The notes under the pieces are model-generated. The model was not told the origin of the DNA. It was given only the letters and a program-made list of their open reading frames with translations, and made no database searches. From CAZNSX01 sp964575845 (lineage in GTDB: Bacteria > UBA8248 > CAZNSX01): a DNA stretch of 64,000 bases. The DNA is taken from the NCBI GenBank assembly GCA_964575845.1, contig CAZNSX010000002.1, positions 558,001 through 622,000 of the forward strand. The letters are read 5' to 3'. Shown one piece after another: positions 8,222-17,012 of this stretch; within the stretch, counting starts at the first letter, position 1, and every line of letters begins with the position of its first letter. A program made the position numbers and the translations under genes.

Positions 8222-8811
8222 GAGCTCGTGAGCCCCTTCTGGTTCTCGCCTCCGCCTCCCCGCGACGGCAGAAGCTCATGAAGTGTCTCGGATATGATTT
8301 CGTGGCGGAGGCTCCCTCGGACCCAAAATTGGAGAGAGAGGGGCCAAGAGCGGGGGAGGTCCCTGAGGATTATGTCCTTCGTCTCGCGGGCCTCAAGGCG
8401 CGGGGGGTGGCGGGGAGGCTCCCCGGAAGGGTGGTTATCGGGGCCGACACGGTTGTAGTGCTGGGGAGTGAGATTCTGGGAAAGCCCAAGGACCGTGGGG
8501 AAGCCCTGGAGATGCTGAGGAAGCTCTCGGGCGGGGATCACGTGGTGGTTACGGGTGTGGTCCTCCTGGATGGCCGAAATGGCCGGGAGAAGAGCTTTTC
8601 GGTAAGAACCCGGGTGAGGTTCTACTCCCCGGGAGAGGATGCCCTATCAAGATACGCTGCATCTGAGGAGCCTCTGGATAAGGCGGGCGCCTACGCCATC
8701 CAGGGAGAGGGTGGCTTTCTTGTGAGAGCCGTCTCCGGAAGCTACACCAATGTTGTGGGCCTGCCGCTGGAGGAGCTTTCCGCCGCCCTGAGGGAATTGC
8801 TCGGAGAATAA
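8218..8811 (+). CDS. maf: Maf-family nucleotide pyrophosphatase
   Basis: Hydrolyses nucleoside triphosphates, in the family typically dTTP/UTP or modified pyrimidine nucleotides, to the monophosphate plus pyrophosphate. The N-terminus LVLASASPRRQKLM is the family signature; GADTVVVLGSEILGKP (about 74-89), the stretch RTRVRFY and the later DKAGAYAIQGEG carry the other conserved residues. GTG start at 8218 overlaps the preceding stop. Length (197) is normal. Confidence 0.92.
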   Translation: MRAREPLLVLASASPRRQKLMKCLGYDFVAEAPSDPKLEREGPRAGEVPEDYVLRLAGLKARGVAGRLPGRVVIGADTVVVLGSEILGKPKDRGEALEMLRKLSGGDHVVVTGVVLLDGRNGREKSFSVRTRVRFYSPGEDALSRYAASEEPLDKAGAYAIQGEGGFLVRAVSGSYTNVVGLPLEELSAALRELLGE

Positions 8812-8835
8812 TCAGAAGGAGGGTGGTCTTCGCTC

Positions 8836-9861
8836 ATGAGGAATAAAGCTCTTGTGCTGCTGTCAGGTGGCCTCGATAGCACGCTCGCCTTGAGGGTGAT
8901 GCTGGAGCTCGGCTTTGAAGTCCTGGCCTTGAACTTCAACTCCCCCTTCTGCCGCTGCAACAGCCGGAACGGGTGCGGCCATGAGGCCTCCCGGGTTGCG
9001 GGGGAATGGGGCATAAGGTGCCGGGTCATCGCCATGGGCCAGGAGTACCTGGACATGGTCAGAAATCCAGCTCACGGCTACGGAAAGAACCTGAACCCGT
9101 GCATCGACTGCCGCATCATGATGCTCAGGAAGGCCAAGGAAATCATGGAAGAGGAAGGGGCCTCCTTCCTTGTCACTGGGGAAGTTTTGGGCCAGAGGCC
9201 CATGAGTCAGAGGCGGGATAGCATGCACCTCATCGAGCGGGAGAGCGGCCTCAAGGGGCTCATCCTCCGCCCCCTCTCGGCCAAGCTCCTGCGGCCCACC
9301 GTGCCCGAGAGGGAGGGGCTCGTTGACAGGGAGAGGCTCCTCGACCTGAGCGGGCGCTCGAGAAAGCCCCAGATAGAGCTCGCCGAGAACCTCGGCGTCA
9401 AAGACTATCCCTGCCCCGCAGGCGGCTGCCAGCTCACAAACCCTCAGTTTGCCCGGCGCCTGAAGGACCACTTCGAACATTCTCCCGAGACGACCGTGCG
9501 GGATGTGAAACTCCTTGGGCTGGGGCGTCACCTCCGCCTGACTCCCGGCGCTAAAGCTATCGTGGGAAGAAATGAAGAAGAAAACCGGCGCCTTCTGGCT
9601 TTGGCCGGCCCTGAGGAGTATCTACTCCAGGTAAGAAGTGGCAAAGGACCCCTGACCATCCTACAGGGCGAGGCGGAAGAGGCCACGGCCGATGGGAGTA
9701 GCCCGCTCCGCCTTGCAGCGGGTATCACCCTTCGATATAGCAGCGCCTCAGGACGGAAGGAGCGGGAGGTAAGGGTCAGACGGGGCCCCTCGGGGGAGGA
9801 GAGGGTTATCGCGTCGATGCCTCTTCCCGAGGAAGAAATCGCCCTTTTGAGGATAGGCTGA
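8836..9861 (+). CDS. PP-loop ATPase, MnmA/ThiI-like tRNA sulfurtransferase family
   Basis: A 341-residue adenine-nucleotide alpha-hydrolase with the PP-loop LLSGGLDST near residue 8. Cysteine pairs lie at CRCNSRNGC, NPCIDC (about 94-97) and PCPAGGC, and the signature GEVLGQRPMSQRR is typical of a bacterial family named after MnmA that carries a C-terminal NFACT-R/DUF814-like domain. It probably activates a tRNA base (or another substrate) with ATP for sulfur insertion; the exact target is unknown. The C-terminal roughly 120 residues, with an LLQVRSGKG stretch, fit that accessory domain. The cysteines may act in persulfide chemistry or hold a metal centre. Confidence 0.75.
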   Translation: MRNKALVLLSGGLDSTLALRVMLELGFEVLALNFNSPFCRCNSRNGCGHEASRVAGEWGIRCRVIAMGQEYLDMVRNPAHGYGKNLNPCIDCRIMMLRKAKEIMEEEGASFLVTGEVLGQRPMSQRRDSMHLIERESGLKGLILRPLSAKLLRPTVPEREGLVDRERLLDLSGRSRKPQIELAENLGVKDYPCPAGGCQLTNPQFARRLKDHFEHSPETTVRDVKLLGLGRHLRLTPGAKAIVGRNEEENRRLLALAGPEEYLLQVRSGKGPLTILQGEAEEATADGSSPLRLAAGITLRYSSASGRKEREVRVRRGPSGEERVIASMPLPEEEIALLRIG

Positions 9862-9927
9862 TATGGAAGGCGGCGGGGACAAATTTAGAGCAGGAGGATG
9901 CTAAACTTGCCGACCAGAGGAGTGACC

Positions 9928-11091
9928 ATGCGACTGTCAGAAAGGATGCATAAGCTCGGAACGGAGTCGGCCTTTGTGGTGCTTGCCAAGGCCAAAGCCA
10001 TGGAGGCCCAGGGGAGGGACATCATCCACCTGGAGATCGGGGAACCAGACTTCATCACCCCTGCTCCCATCATCGATGCCGCCTATCGCTACCTCAAGAA
10101 GGGCCATACGCACTACTGCCCCTCGGCGGGGCTGCCGGAGCTCAGGGAGGCCATCTGCCGCTATTTTTCACGGACCCGGGGGGTGAGCTATGAACCTGAG
10201 GAGATAGTGGTCGCCCCCGGTGCCAAGCCCTTTCTTTATTACGTCATTGTGGCCCTTTCCCAGGAGGGGGATGAGGTCATCTATCCCAACCCGGGCTTTC
10301 CCGTCTATGAGTCGGTGACGAACTATGCGGGCGCCCGGCCCGTTCCCCTTCCCATTCTTGAGGAGCGTGGATTCCGCTTTGGGGTCGATGAGCTTAAAGC
10401 TCTCGTGAACGAAAGGACCCGTCTCGTAATCCTGAACTACCCCCACAATCCCACGGGCGGCACCTTGAGCCGCGAGGAGTTGGCCGCTCTTGCAGAGATT
10501 GCAGTGGAGCAAGACATCGTAGTCTTGGCCGATGAGGTTTACAGCCACATGCTCTACGAGGGCCAGCACGTGAGCATAGCCACCTTTCCCGGCATGCGGG
10601 AGAGAACCGTGCTCATGGACAGCCACTCCAAGCTATACGCCATGACTGGCTGGCGCCTTGGATGGGTGGCCACGAACCGGGAGCTCGCCTCCCAGCTCAC
10701 AAAGCTAATTACCAATTCCGTCTCCTGCACGCCTCCTTTCATCCAGCTTGCAGGCCGCGACGCGCTCGAGGGTCCGCAGGAGGAATCTCGGGCCATGACC
10801 CGAGAGTTCCGGCGAAGGAGGGACTTTTTCATCGAGGGGCTCAATGACCTTCCGGGCGTCTCCTGTAGGATGCCGGATGGGGCCTTTTACGCCTTTCCCA
10901 ACGTGAGAGCTCTTCCCGCCTCATGCGAGGAGGTGGCCGACTTTCTCCTGGAGGAGGCTGGCGTCGCCGCCCTCCCCGGCACCGCTTTCGGCCGGTACGG
11001 AGAGGGACACTTGAGGCTTTGCTTCGCCAACTCCATGGAGAGGCTCGGGCAGGCTTTGGAGCGCATGGCCGAAGCCTTCAGAAAGCTCTGA
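9928..11091 (+). CDS. Class I pyridoxal-phosphate aminotransferase
   Basis: Fold-type I aspartate-aminotransferase-like enzyme transferring amino groups between amino acids and 2-oxo acids. It has LEIGEPDF near the start, NYPHNPTGG (PLP phosphate and ring contacts), DEVYSHMLYEG, the lysine motif SHSKLYAMTGWRLGW (Schiff-base Lys), and the C-terminal RLCFANS arginine. ATG 9928 is chosen since GAGGAG lies five bases upstream; the ATG at 9898 abuts AGGAGG with no spacing. It sits 22 bases before the hydantoinase A gene, so it may process amino acids released by that pathway. Confidence 0.92.
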   Translation: MRLSERMHKLGTESAFVVLAKAKAMEAQGRDIIHLEIGEPDFITPAPIIDAAYRYLKKGHTHYCPSAGLPELREAICRYFSRTRGVSYEPEEIVVAPGAKPFLYYVIVALSQEGDEVIYPNPGFPVYESVTNYAGARPVPLPILEERGFRFGVDELKALVNERTRLVILNYPHNPTGGTLSREELAALAEIAVEQDIVVLADEVYSHMLYEGQHVSIATFPGMRERTVLMDSHSKLYAMTGWRLGWVATNRELASQLTKLITNSVSCTPPFIQLAGRDALEGPQEESRAMTREFRRRRDFFIEGLNDLPGVSCRMPDGAFYAFPNVRALPASCEEVADFLLEEAGVAALPGTAFGRYGEGHLRLCFANSMERLGQALERMAEAFRKL

Positions 11092-11113
11092 CTCCCTCCC
11101 CCTCAGCCCTCAA

Positions 11114-13189
11114 ATGCTGAAACACACCGTCAAGAAAGCGCCGGGCCTGCGAATCGGGGTTGATACGGGTGGCACCTTCACGGATTTCATCCTGCTGGAG
11201 GGCCGGGAAGTAAGGGTCCATAAGGTTCTCTCCACGCCCGAGAACCCCGCCAAGGCTATTCTTAAGGGTCTGGGTGAGCTTTTTGGAGAAGCGGGGGGTA
11301 GCCGTGCCCTCGAGCTCATCCACGGCTCCACCGTAGCCACCAACGCACTTCTCACCCGACAGGGCGCCCGCACGGCCCTGATCACCACTGAGGGTTTTGA
11401 AGATGTGCTGGAGATCGGCCGCCAGAACCGCCCCTTCCTCTACCGTCTGGATGTGGACCGGCCTGAGCCCCTGGTTCCGGCGGAGCTCCGCCTGGGCCTG
11501 CGGGAAAGGCTCACCTATGACGGCGGGGTTCTAGTGCCTCTGGATGAAGCTTCGCTGGAGGGGATTATCGAGAAGCTAAAGGGGGCGGGCGTGAGTTCTG
11601 TGGCCCTCTGCCTGCTGCACTCCTATGCCAACCCCGAGCACGAGCGGAGGGTGGAGGAAAGGGTACGGGAGGCCGGGTTCCCCGTATCAGCATCCTACCG
11701 GATTCTGCCCGAGTACCGGGAGTACGACCGCACCTCTACCACCGTTGTGAACGCATACGTATCCCCTCTCATGGGCCGCTACATCTCCCAGCTTTCGGGA
11801 GAGCTCGAGGGAGCCTCCCTCAGAATCATGCAGAGCAACGGCGGCTCCATCTCGGCGTGGGCCGCCAGTGAGGAATCGGTGCGCACGATCCTCTCGGGCC
11901 CCGCCGGAGGTGTGGTAGGCGCCTTCCTCACGGCCAGGGGAGCGGGCTTGCAGAACGTCATCACCTTTGATATGGGCGGCACCTCCACCGATGTTTCCCT
12001 CTGCCAGGGGGGGCTGAACTACACCTCGGAGGCGGTCGTGGGCGGATGCCCCATCCGGGTGCCGGTTATCGATATTCAGACGGTCGGGGCGGGGGGAGGC
12101 TCCCTCGCCTCGGTGGATGTCGGAGGGGCACTCAGGGTGGGGCCCGAGAGTGCGGGAGCGGACCCTGGGCCAATATGTTACGGCCGGGGCGAGGCCATAA
12201 CCGTCACAGATGCCAATCTCTTCCTGGGTCGTCTTGATGAGGAGGCCTTCCTGGGCGGCAGGTTGAGGCTTGAGAGGGCTCCTGTGGAGAGGGCATTCAG
12301 AGAGCTGGCCCGCCGCCTGGGGACGAGCCCCCTCTCTGCGGCAGAGGGCGTCATCCAGGTGGCAAACGCCAATATGGAGAGGGCCATCCGGATCGTGTCC
12401 CTGGAGCGGGGCCATGACCCGAGAGAGTTCACACTCGTCTCATTCGGAGGGGCGGGAGGCCTGCATGCCTGCAGCCTGGCGGAGGCCCTCCATATCCCCG
12501 CCGTGCTCGTGCCGAAGGACCCGGGAATTCTCTCTGCTCTTGGAATGGTCATGGCCGATGTTGTGAAGGACTACTCCCGCACCCTTCTTCTTTATGCCGG
12601 TGAGGCGCGAGCGAGAGAGCTCTCCCGAGCGTTCAGGGACATGCTCGAGCGCGCACGAGAAGAGCTCGAAGCCGAGGGCTTCAGCCCAAGGGCCATGCGT
12701 ATGAGGCGCTCCATCGATATGCGCTATGCCGGCCAGTCCTATGAGATCAACGTTCCCCTGGAGAAGCAGGAGTTTCATCCTGAGATGCGGGGGAAAAGCG
12801 GCTTCATCAGGGAAGAGTTCATGGGAGAGGTCATGGCAAGGTTTCATAAGCTTCACGAGAGGGCCTACGGCCACCATGACTCCGGTCGCCGGGTTCAGCT
12901 TGTCACCCTGAGGGTCAGGGCCAGGGGCATCACAAAGAAGCCCGGCCTCCCTCGCCTGGAGGAGGGGCGGAGGGATCCGAGTGGAGCCCGTGTCGCGGAG
13001 AAGGAGATGGTTTTCCGCGGAAGAAGGGTGCGGGGTCGACTCTACCGGAGGGAGCTCCTCAGGGCGGGGAACGTCCTCTTGGGCCCCGCCCTAATCAGCG
13101 AGTTCAGTGCCACCACCCTCCTGCCACCCGGCTTTCGTTGCCGGGTTGACTCCCGGGGGAACCTCATCCTTACGCATAGGAAACCCTAG
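11114..13189 (+). CDS. hyuA: Hydantoinase/5-oxoprolinase family, subunit A
   Basis: ATP-dependent ring-opening hydrolase subunit (N-methylhydantoinase/oxoprolinase A type). It begins with the ASKHA ATP-binding motif RIGVDTGGTFTDFIL and contains HGSTVATNALLTRQGA, the hinge SGPAGGVVGAF, FDMGGTSTDVSLC, and the metal-binding stretch GAGGGSLA, all in family order. Length is 691 residues. It is followed after 17 bases by subunit B. No strong ribosome site precedes ATG 11114, so translation may be coupled to the aminotransferase upstream. Likely substrates are hydantoins, 5-oxoproline or related cyclic amides; the sequence does not decide which. Confidence 0.92.
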   Translation: MLKHTVKKAPGLRIGVDTGGTFTDFILLEGREVRVHKVLSTPENPAKAILKGLGELFGEAGGSRALELIHGSTVATNALLTRQGARTALITTEGFEDVLEIGRQNRPFLYRLDVDRPEPLVPAELRLGLRERLTYDGGVLVPLDEASLEGIIEKLKGAGVSSVALCLLHSYANPEHERRVEERVREAGFPVSASYRILPEYREYDRTSTTVVNAYVSPLMGRYISQLSGELEGASLRIMQSNGGSISAWAASEESVRTILSGPAGGVVGAFLTARGAGLQNVITFDMGGTSTDVSLCQGGLNYTSEAVVGGCPIRVPVIDIQTVGAGGGSLASVDVGGALRVGPESAGADPGPICYGRGEAITVTDANLFLGRLDEEAFLGGRLRLERAPVERAFRELARRLGTSPLSAAEGVIQVANANMERAIRIVSLERGHDPREFTLVSFGGAGGLHACSLAEALHIPAVLVPKDPGILSALGMVMADVVKDYSRTLLLYAGEARARELSRAFRDMLERAREELEAEGFSPRAMRMRRSIDMRYAGQSYEINVPLEKQEFHPEMRGKSGFIREEFMGEVMARFHKLHERAYGHHDSGRRVQLVTLRVRARGITKKPGLPRLEEGRRDPSGARVAEKEMVFRGRRVRGRLYRRELLRAGNVLLGPALISEFSATTLLPPGFRCRVDSRGNLILTHRKP

Positions 13190-13206
13190 CCGTCCGGAGC
13201 ATTGCA

Positions 13207-14793
13207 ATGGCCTACGATCCCATAATGCTCGAAGTTTTCAAGAACCTCTTCTTCGCTATAGCCGAGGAGATGGGGGTCGCCCTCTGCCGCACCTCCTTCT
13301 CTCCCAATATTAAAGAGAGGCACGATTTCTCCTGCGCCATCTTTGACGGGCGGGGGAAAATGGTGGCCCAGGCGGCCCACATGCCCGCACACCTCGGTTC
13401 CATGCCCCTCTCGGTCACAAGTGCAATCGAGCACGTCCCCATGGAGCGAGGGGATATGGTAGTTCTCAACGACCCCTTCCTCGGAGGGACCCACCTGCCA
13501 GATATAACCCTTGTCTACCCGGTGTTCGCGGGCGGGGAGGCGAATCGTACTTTCTTTCTCGCTAACCGGGCCCACCATGCGGACGTAGGGGGCATCCACC
13601 CGGGCTCCATGTCCCTTACCACCGAGACTTTTCAGGAGGGGATAAGGATTCCTCCCATTAAGCTCATCAAGAAGGGAAAGCTATGCCACGAGGCCATGGC
13701 CCTCATCCTGGATAACGTGCGAACGCCCGAGGAGCGCGAAGGAGACCTAAGCGCCCAGATTGCGGCCAACCGGGTGGGGGAGAGGAGGCTGAAAGCCCTC
13801 GTGGCCAAGCATGGCCTCACCAAGACCAGGCTCTACATGCGCGAGCTTCAGCGCTATGCCGAGCGCGTGACCAGGGAGACCATTCGCAGGATACCCGATG
13901 GAGAGTATTGCTTTGAAGATTTCATGGATGATGACGGGGTGAGCCCGGAGCCTGTCCTCATCCGCGTGAAGATAACAGTAAGGGGAGATGAGGCAGTGGT
14001 GGATTTCAGCGGCAGCTCCCCTCAAGTGAGGGGTAGCGTCAATTCTGTTGAGGCTATCGCCCTCTCTTCTGTCTTCTATGCTTTCAGGTGCATCGTCCAG
14101 TGGGATATTCCCTCCAACTCGGGTTGCATGGAGCCCATAAAGCTCGTGGCCCCGCCGGGGACTGTCATAAATGCCCTGCCCCCCGCCGCCGTGGCCGGGG
14201 GGAACGTGGAGACCTCCCAGCGCATGGTGGACGTGCTTTTTGGTGCTCTCGCCAAGGGCCTTCCCCACCTCATTCCTGCTGCGAGCTCGGGCACCATGAA
14301 TAACCTGACCATCGGGGGCATTGACCCGCGGCCTGGGCCTACGCATGGTCATCCATTCGCTTATTATGAGACCATCGGGGGAGGCATGGGCGCCAGGCCC
14401 TGGGCTCGCGGTGTGGATGCCATCCACACCCATATGACTAACACCATGAACACCCCCATCGAGGCCTTTGAGCATGAGTACCCCCTGAGGGTTAGGTGCT
14501 ACCGAATCCGGCGGGGCTCGGGCGGGAGGGGCCTCTTCCGGGGAGGAGACGGGATAATCCGCGATGTGGAGGCCCTCGGCGAGGCCACAATGAGCATTCT
14601 GTCAGAGCGCCGCAGGTTTCCGCCTTACGGCCTTCAGGGCGGAGAGCCGGGCCAGCCGGGCCGAAATTTCCTTATTTCCGGAGGTGAGGAAAGACCCCTA
14701 CCCTCCAAGGTCGCCCTCTCGGTAAGGGGCGGGGATATCCTGAGCATCCACACCCCAGGGGGCGGCGGCTGGGGGGAAGCCAAGGACACCTGA
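13207..14793 (+). CDS. hyuB: Hydantoinase/5-oxoprolinase family, subunit B
   Basis: Partner of the A subunit in ATP-dependent cyclic amide hydrolysis. The N-terminus MAYDPIMLEVFKNLF, then AEEMGVALCRTSFSPNIKERHDFSCA, the NDPFLGGTHLPDI and NRAHHADVGG motifs, and the C-terminal ETIGGGMGARPW and HTPGGGGWG are hallmarks of HyuB. Length (528) is normal. GGAG lies seven bases before ATG 13207. The hydantoin racemase-like gene at 49286 could act with it, though it is far away. Confidence 0.93.
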   Translation: MAYDPIMLEVFKNLFFAIAEEMGVALCRTSFSPNIKERHDFSCAIFDGRGKMVAQAAHMPAHLGSMPLSVTSAIEHVPMERGDMVVLNDPFLGGTHLPDITLVYPVFAGGEANRTFFLANRAHHADVGGIHPGSMSLTTETFQEGIRIPPIKLIKKGKLCHEAMALILDNVRTPEEREGDLSAQIAANRVGERRLKALVAKHGLTKTRLYMRELQRYAERVTRETIRRIPDGEYCFEDFMDDDGVSPEPVLIRVKITVRGDEAVVDFSGSSPQVRGSVNSVEAIALSSVFYAFRCIVQWDIPSNSGCMEPIKLVAPPGTVINALPPAAVAGGNVETSQRMVDVLFGALAKGLPHLIPAASSGTMNNLTIGGIDPRPGPTHGHPFAYYETIGGGMGARPWARGVDAIHTHMTNTMNTPIEAFEHEYPLRVRCYRIRRGSGGRGLFRGGDGIIRDVEALGEATMSILSERRRFPPYGLQGGEPGQPGRNFLISGGEERPLPSKVALSVRGGDILSIHTPGGGGWGEAKDT

Positions 14794-14833
14794 AGGCGAA
14801 AGCTTCACCCAGTGCAGTTTCCCTAAAAAAAGA

Positions 14834-14863
14834 TTGACAGAATTAGTCATGAATAAATATAAT
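14834..14863 (+). promoter_or_regulatory. Consensus sigma-70 promoter of the isc operon with overlapping dyad
   Basis: A perfect -35 (TTGACA, 14834-14839) and a perfect -10 (TATAAT, 14858-14863) with an 18-base spacer. The dyad TGAC-N7-GTCA (14835-14849) overlaps the -35 and is a candidate operator for the Rrf2 regulator encoded just downstream. The surrounding 14820-14890 is conspicuously AT-rich. Confidence 0.75.
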
Positions 14864-14914
14864 TCACACTGGTTAACTAGGAATTGATCTGTTATTGGTG
14901 AGAGAGGCCATCAT

Positions 14915-15352
14915 ATGTGGGTGTCGGCCAAAGTGGAATATGCACTGCGTACTGTTCACCATCTGGCCCTGCACTTCGGAGAGGGCCAGGTCTCTCTCCG
15001 TGAGATAGCCGAGGAGCAGGGCATACCTTTGAAGTTTCTGGAGCAGATCCTGGCCGAGCTCAGGAATGCCGGTCTAGTGGAGAGCAAGCGCGGTGCCCAC
15101 GGTGGTTACTACCTTAAGCAGGAGCCCCGCGAGGTCAGGGTGGCCCATGTGGTGAGGGCTATCGAGGGCTCCTTCGGGCCCGTGGGCTGTGTTGAGGCGA
15201 ACTCTCTTGAGGCCTGTAGCCGGATGAGCCGTTGCGGGCTCGGCTGGCTCTGGCGGGACGTTAAGCTCCGGGTGGATGAGGTTCTGGAAGGCACCACTTT
15301 CGAGGAGGTGTGCAGGCGGACAGAAGTGGAGCCCTCGACGCCTCTTGTCTGA
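14915..15352 (+). CDS. Rrf2-family iron-sulfur transcriptional regulator (IscR-like)
   Basis: A 145-residue winged-helix repressor that probably senses iron-sulfur cluster status. The N-terminal helix-turn-helix runs from about 8 to 65 (SLREIAEEQGIPLKFLEQIL, then GAHGGYYL for the wing). Three cysteines at about 90-106 (VGCVE, EACSRMSRCG) match the cluster-binding pattern of IscR-type members. It is first in an operon with iscS and iscU and presumably controls it from the overlapping dyad in the promoter. Confidence 0.9.
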   Translation: MWVSAKVEYALRTVHHLALHFGEGQVSLREIAEEQGIPLKFLEQILAELRNAGLVESKRGAHGGYYLKQEPREVRVAHVVRAIEGSFGPVGCVEANSLEACSRMSRCGLGWLWRDVKLRVDEVLEGTTFEEVCRRTEVEPSTPLV

Positions 15353-15362
15353 GAGAGGGGGG

Positions 15363-15378
15363 GCGGCCGAAGGGCCGC
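15363..15378 (+). other. GC-rich hairpin between the regulator and iscS
   Basis: GCGGCC-GAAG-GGCCGC forms a 6-bp stem with a stable tetraloop-like turn. No run of T follows, so it is not a classic terminator; it may mark an mRNA processing or stability point that sets different levels of regulator and enzyme. Confidence 0.45.
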
Positions 15379-15400
15379 AGGAATTCGGGAGAACTGGCCC

Positions 15401-16570
15401 ATGAGAAGGGTTTATTTGGACCATAATGCCACTACACCGGTGAATCCAGAAGTACTGGAAGCAATGTTGCCCTTTTACCGGGAATCGTTCGGAAATCCCT
15501 CAAGTGTACACGGGTTCGGGAAGGGGACAAGGGTGGCGGTGGAAGAAGCCAGGGAGCAGGTGGCTAAGCTCATGAACGCGCGGCCCGAGGAAGTCATCTT
15601 CACCGGGTGCGGGACCGAGAGCGACAACATGGCCCTGCGGGGAGTCGTAGCCGCGAACAGAAAAAAAAGCTGCCACATCATCACCTCTCAGATTGAACAT
15701 CCGGCCGTTCTGGATACGTGTAAATTGCTCGAGAGGAGTGGCTGCCGCGTGACCTATCTCCCCGTGGACCGATATGGAGTGGTCGAACCGGGGGAGCTTG
15801 CAGCCGCTGTGTCAGAGGATACGGTCCTCATAAGCATCATGCACGGCAATAATGAGGTGGGCACTCTTCAGCCCGTAGAAGAGATCGGACGAATAAGCCG
15901 GGCGCGTGGCGTTTATTTTCACTCAGATGCCGTCCAGTCCCTGGGCAAGGTGCCCATCGATGTTGAGGCCATGAACCTGGACCTCGCGGCGTTCTCGGCC
16001 CATAAGATAAATGGCCCCAAGGGGGTCGGTGCCTGCTACATCCGACGGGGTACCAGGATGCACGCGCTCATCACCGGAGGCCACCAGGAGCGAAACCGTC
16101 GCTCGGGTACGGAGAACGTGGCGGGCATCGTGGGCCTGGGCAAGGCCTGTGAGATCATGATGCGTGATGGGCTCGCCTTCTGGGCCAGGGTAAAGGGGAT
16201 GCGGGATCGGCTGGAGGCCGGGATAAAGGAGAGCGTCCCCCACATCGTGGTTAATGGCCACCCCGAGCAGCGGCTTCCCAATACCACCAACATAAGCTTC
16301 AAGTATGTGGAAGGCGAGAGCCTCCTGATGCGGCTCGACCTCAAGGGCGTGGCCGTCTCCACGGGCTCCGCCTGCAGCTCGGGCTCGCTTGAGCCCTCCC
16401 ATGTGCTTCAGGCCATGGGGATACCCCATGAGGTCATCCATGGGAGCCTCAGGCTGAGCCTGGGTTACGGAAATACCGAAGAAGACATAGATTACGTATT
16501 GGAGGTTCTACCTCCCATTGTGGAGAAGATGAGAGCCATGTCGCCGCTTTGGGAGGAAGTCAAAGTCTGA
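15401..16570 (+). CDS. iscS: Cysteine desulfurase (NifS/IscS type)
   Basis: PLP enzyme removing sulfur from cysteine to supply iron-sulfur cluster and thiolation pathways. The sequence shows YLDHNATTPVNPEV at the start, GTESDNMALRG, HSDAVQSLGKVPIDV, the PLP lysine in SAHKINGPKGVG, the RSGTENV loop and the catalytic cysteine in STGSACSSGSLEPSHVL. The longer insert around the catalytic Cys fits NifS/IscS rather than SufS. GGGAG precedes ATG 15401. It is followed by the iscU scaffold gene 43 bases later. It may also feed LarE, MnmA-like and moco sulfur needs. Confidence 0.95.
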   Translation: MRRVYLDHNATTPVNPEVLEAMLPFYRESFGNPSSVHGFGKGTRVAVEEAREQVAKLMNARPEEVIFTGCGTESDNMALRGVVAANRKKSCHIITSQIEHPAVLDTCKLLERSGCRVTYLPVDRYGVVEPGELAAAVSEDTVLISIMHGNNEVGTLQPVEEIGRISRARGVYFHSDAVQSLGKVPIDVEAMNLDLAAFSAHKINGPKGVGACYIRRGTRMHALITGGHQERNRRSGTENVAGIVGLGKACEIMMRDGLAFWARVKGMRDRLEAGIKESVPHIVVNGHPEQRLPNTTNISFKYVEGESLLMRLDLKGVAVSTGSACSSGSLEPSHVLQAMGIPHEVIHGSLRLSLGYGNTEEDIDYVLEVLPPIVEKMRAMSPLWEEVKV

Positions 16571-16613
16571 AGTGACGAGCAGAGGGCCCAGACTTTCCGG
16601 GGGATAAGAGGGA

Positions 16614-17012
16614 ATGTACAGCGAAAAAGTCATGGACCATTTCGAGAATCCTCGTAACGTTGGCGAAATCCAGGATGCTGACGGCGTCGGCACGGTGGGC
16701 AACCCTGCCTGCGGCGACATCATGAAGCTCTACCTCAAGATAGAAAACGGCACCATCGTGGATGCCAAATTCAAGACCTTCGGGTGCGGGGCCGCTGTGG
16801 CCACCAGCTCCATGGTCACCGAGATGATCAAGGGGAAGCCCCTGGGGGAGGCCCTGAAGATAGGCAACAAGGAGGTAACAGAGGCCCTGGGCGGGCTTCC
16901 CAAGCAGAAACTCCACTGCTCGGTCCTGGCCGAAGAAGCCCTGAGGGCCGCCGTCGATGATTACCGGCAGAAGATAGCCTCCGGGGAGCATACCTCTCCC
17001 GAGGGAGGCTAA
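16614..17012 (+). CDS. iscU: Iron-sulfur scaffold protein (IscU/NifU N-terminal type)
   Basis: A 132-residue scaffold on which clusters are built with sulfur from the adjacent desulfurase. The three ligand cysteines are visible: GNPACGD (about 35), FGCGAAVA (about 62) and LHCSVLAEEAL (about 105). The N-terminus YSEKVMDHFENPRNVGE is diagnostic. Its stop overlaps the end of the convergent NUDIX gene by four bases. Confidence 0.95.
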   Translation: MYSEKVMDHFENPRNVGEIQDADGVGTVGNPACGDIMKLYLKIENGTIVDAKFKTFGCGAAVATSSMVTEMIKGKPLGEALKIGNKEVTEALGGLPKQKLHCSVLAEEALRAAVDDYRQKIASGEHTSPEGG

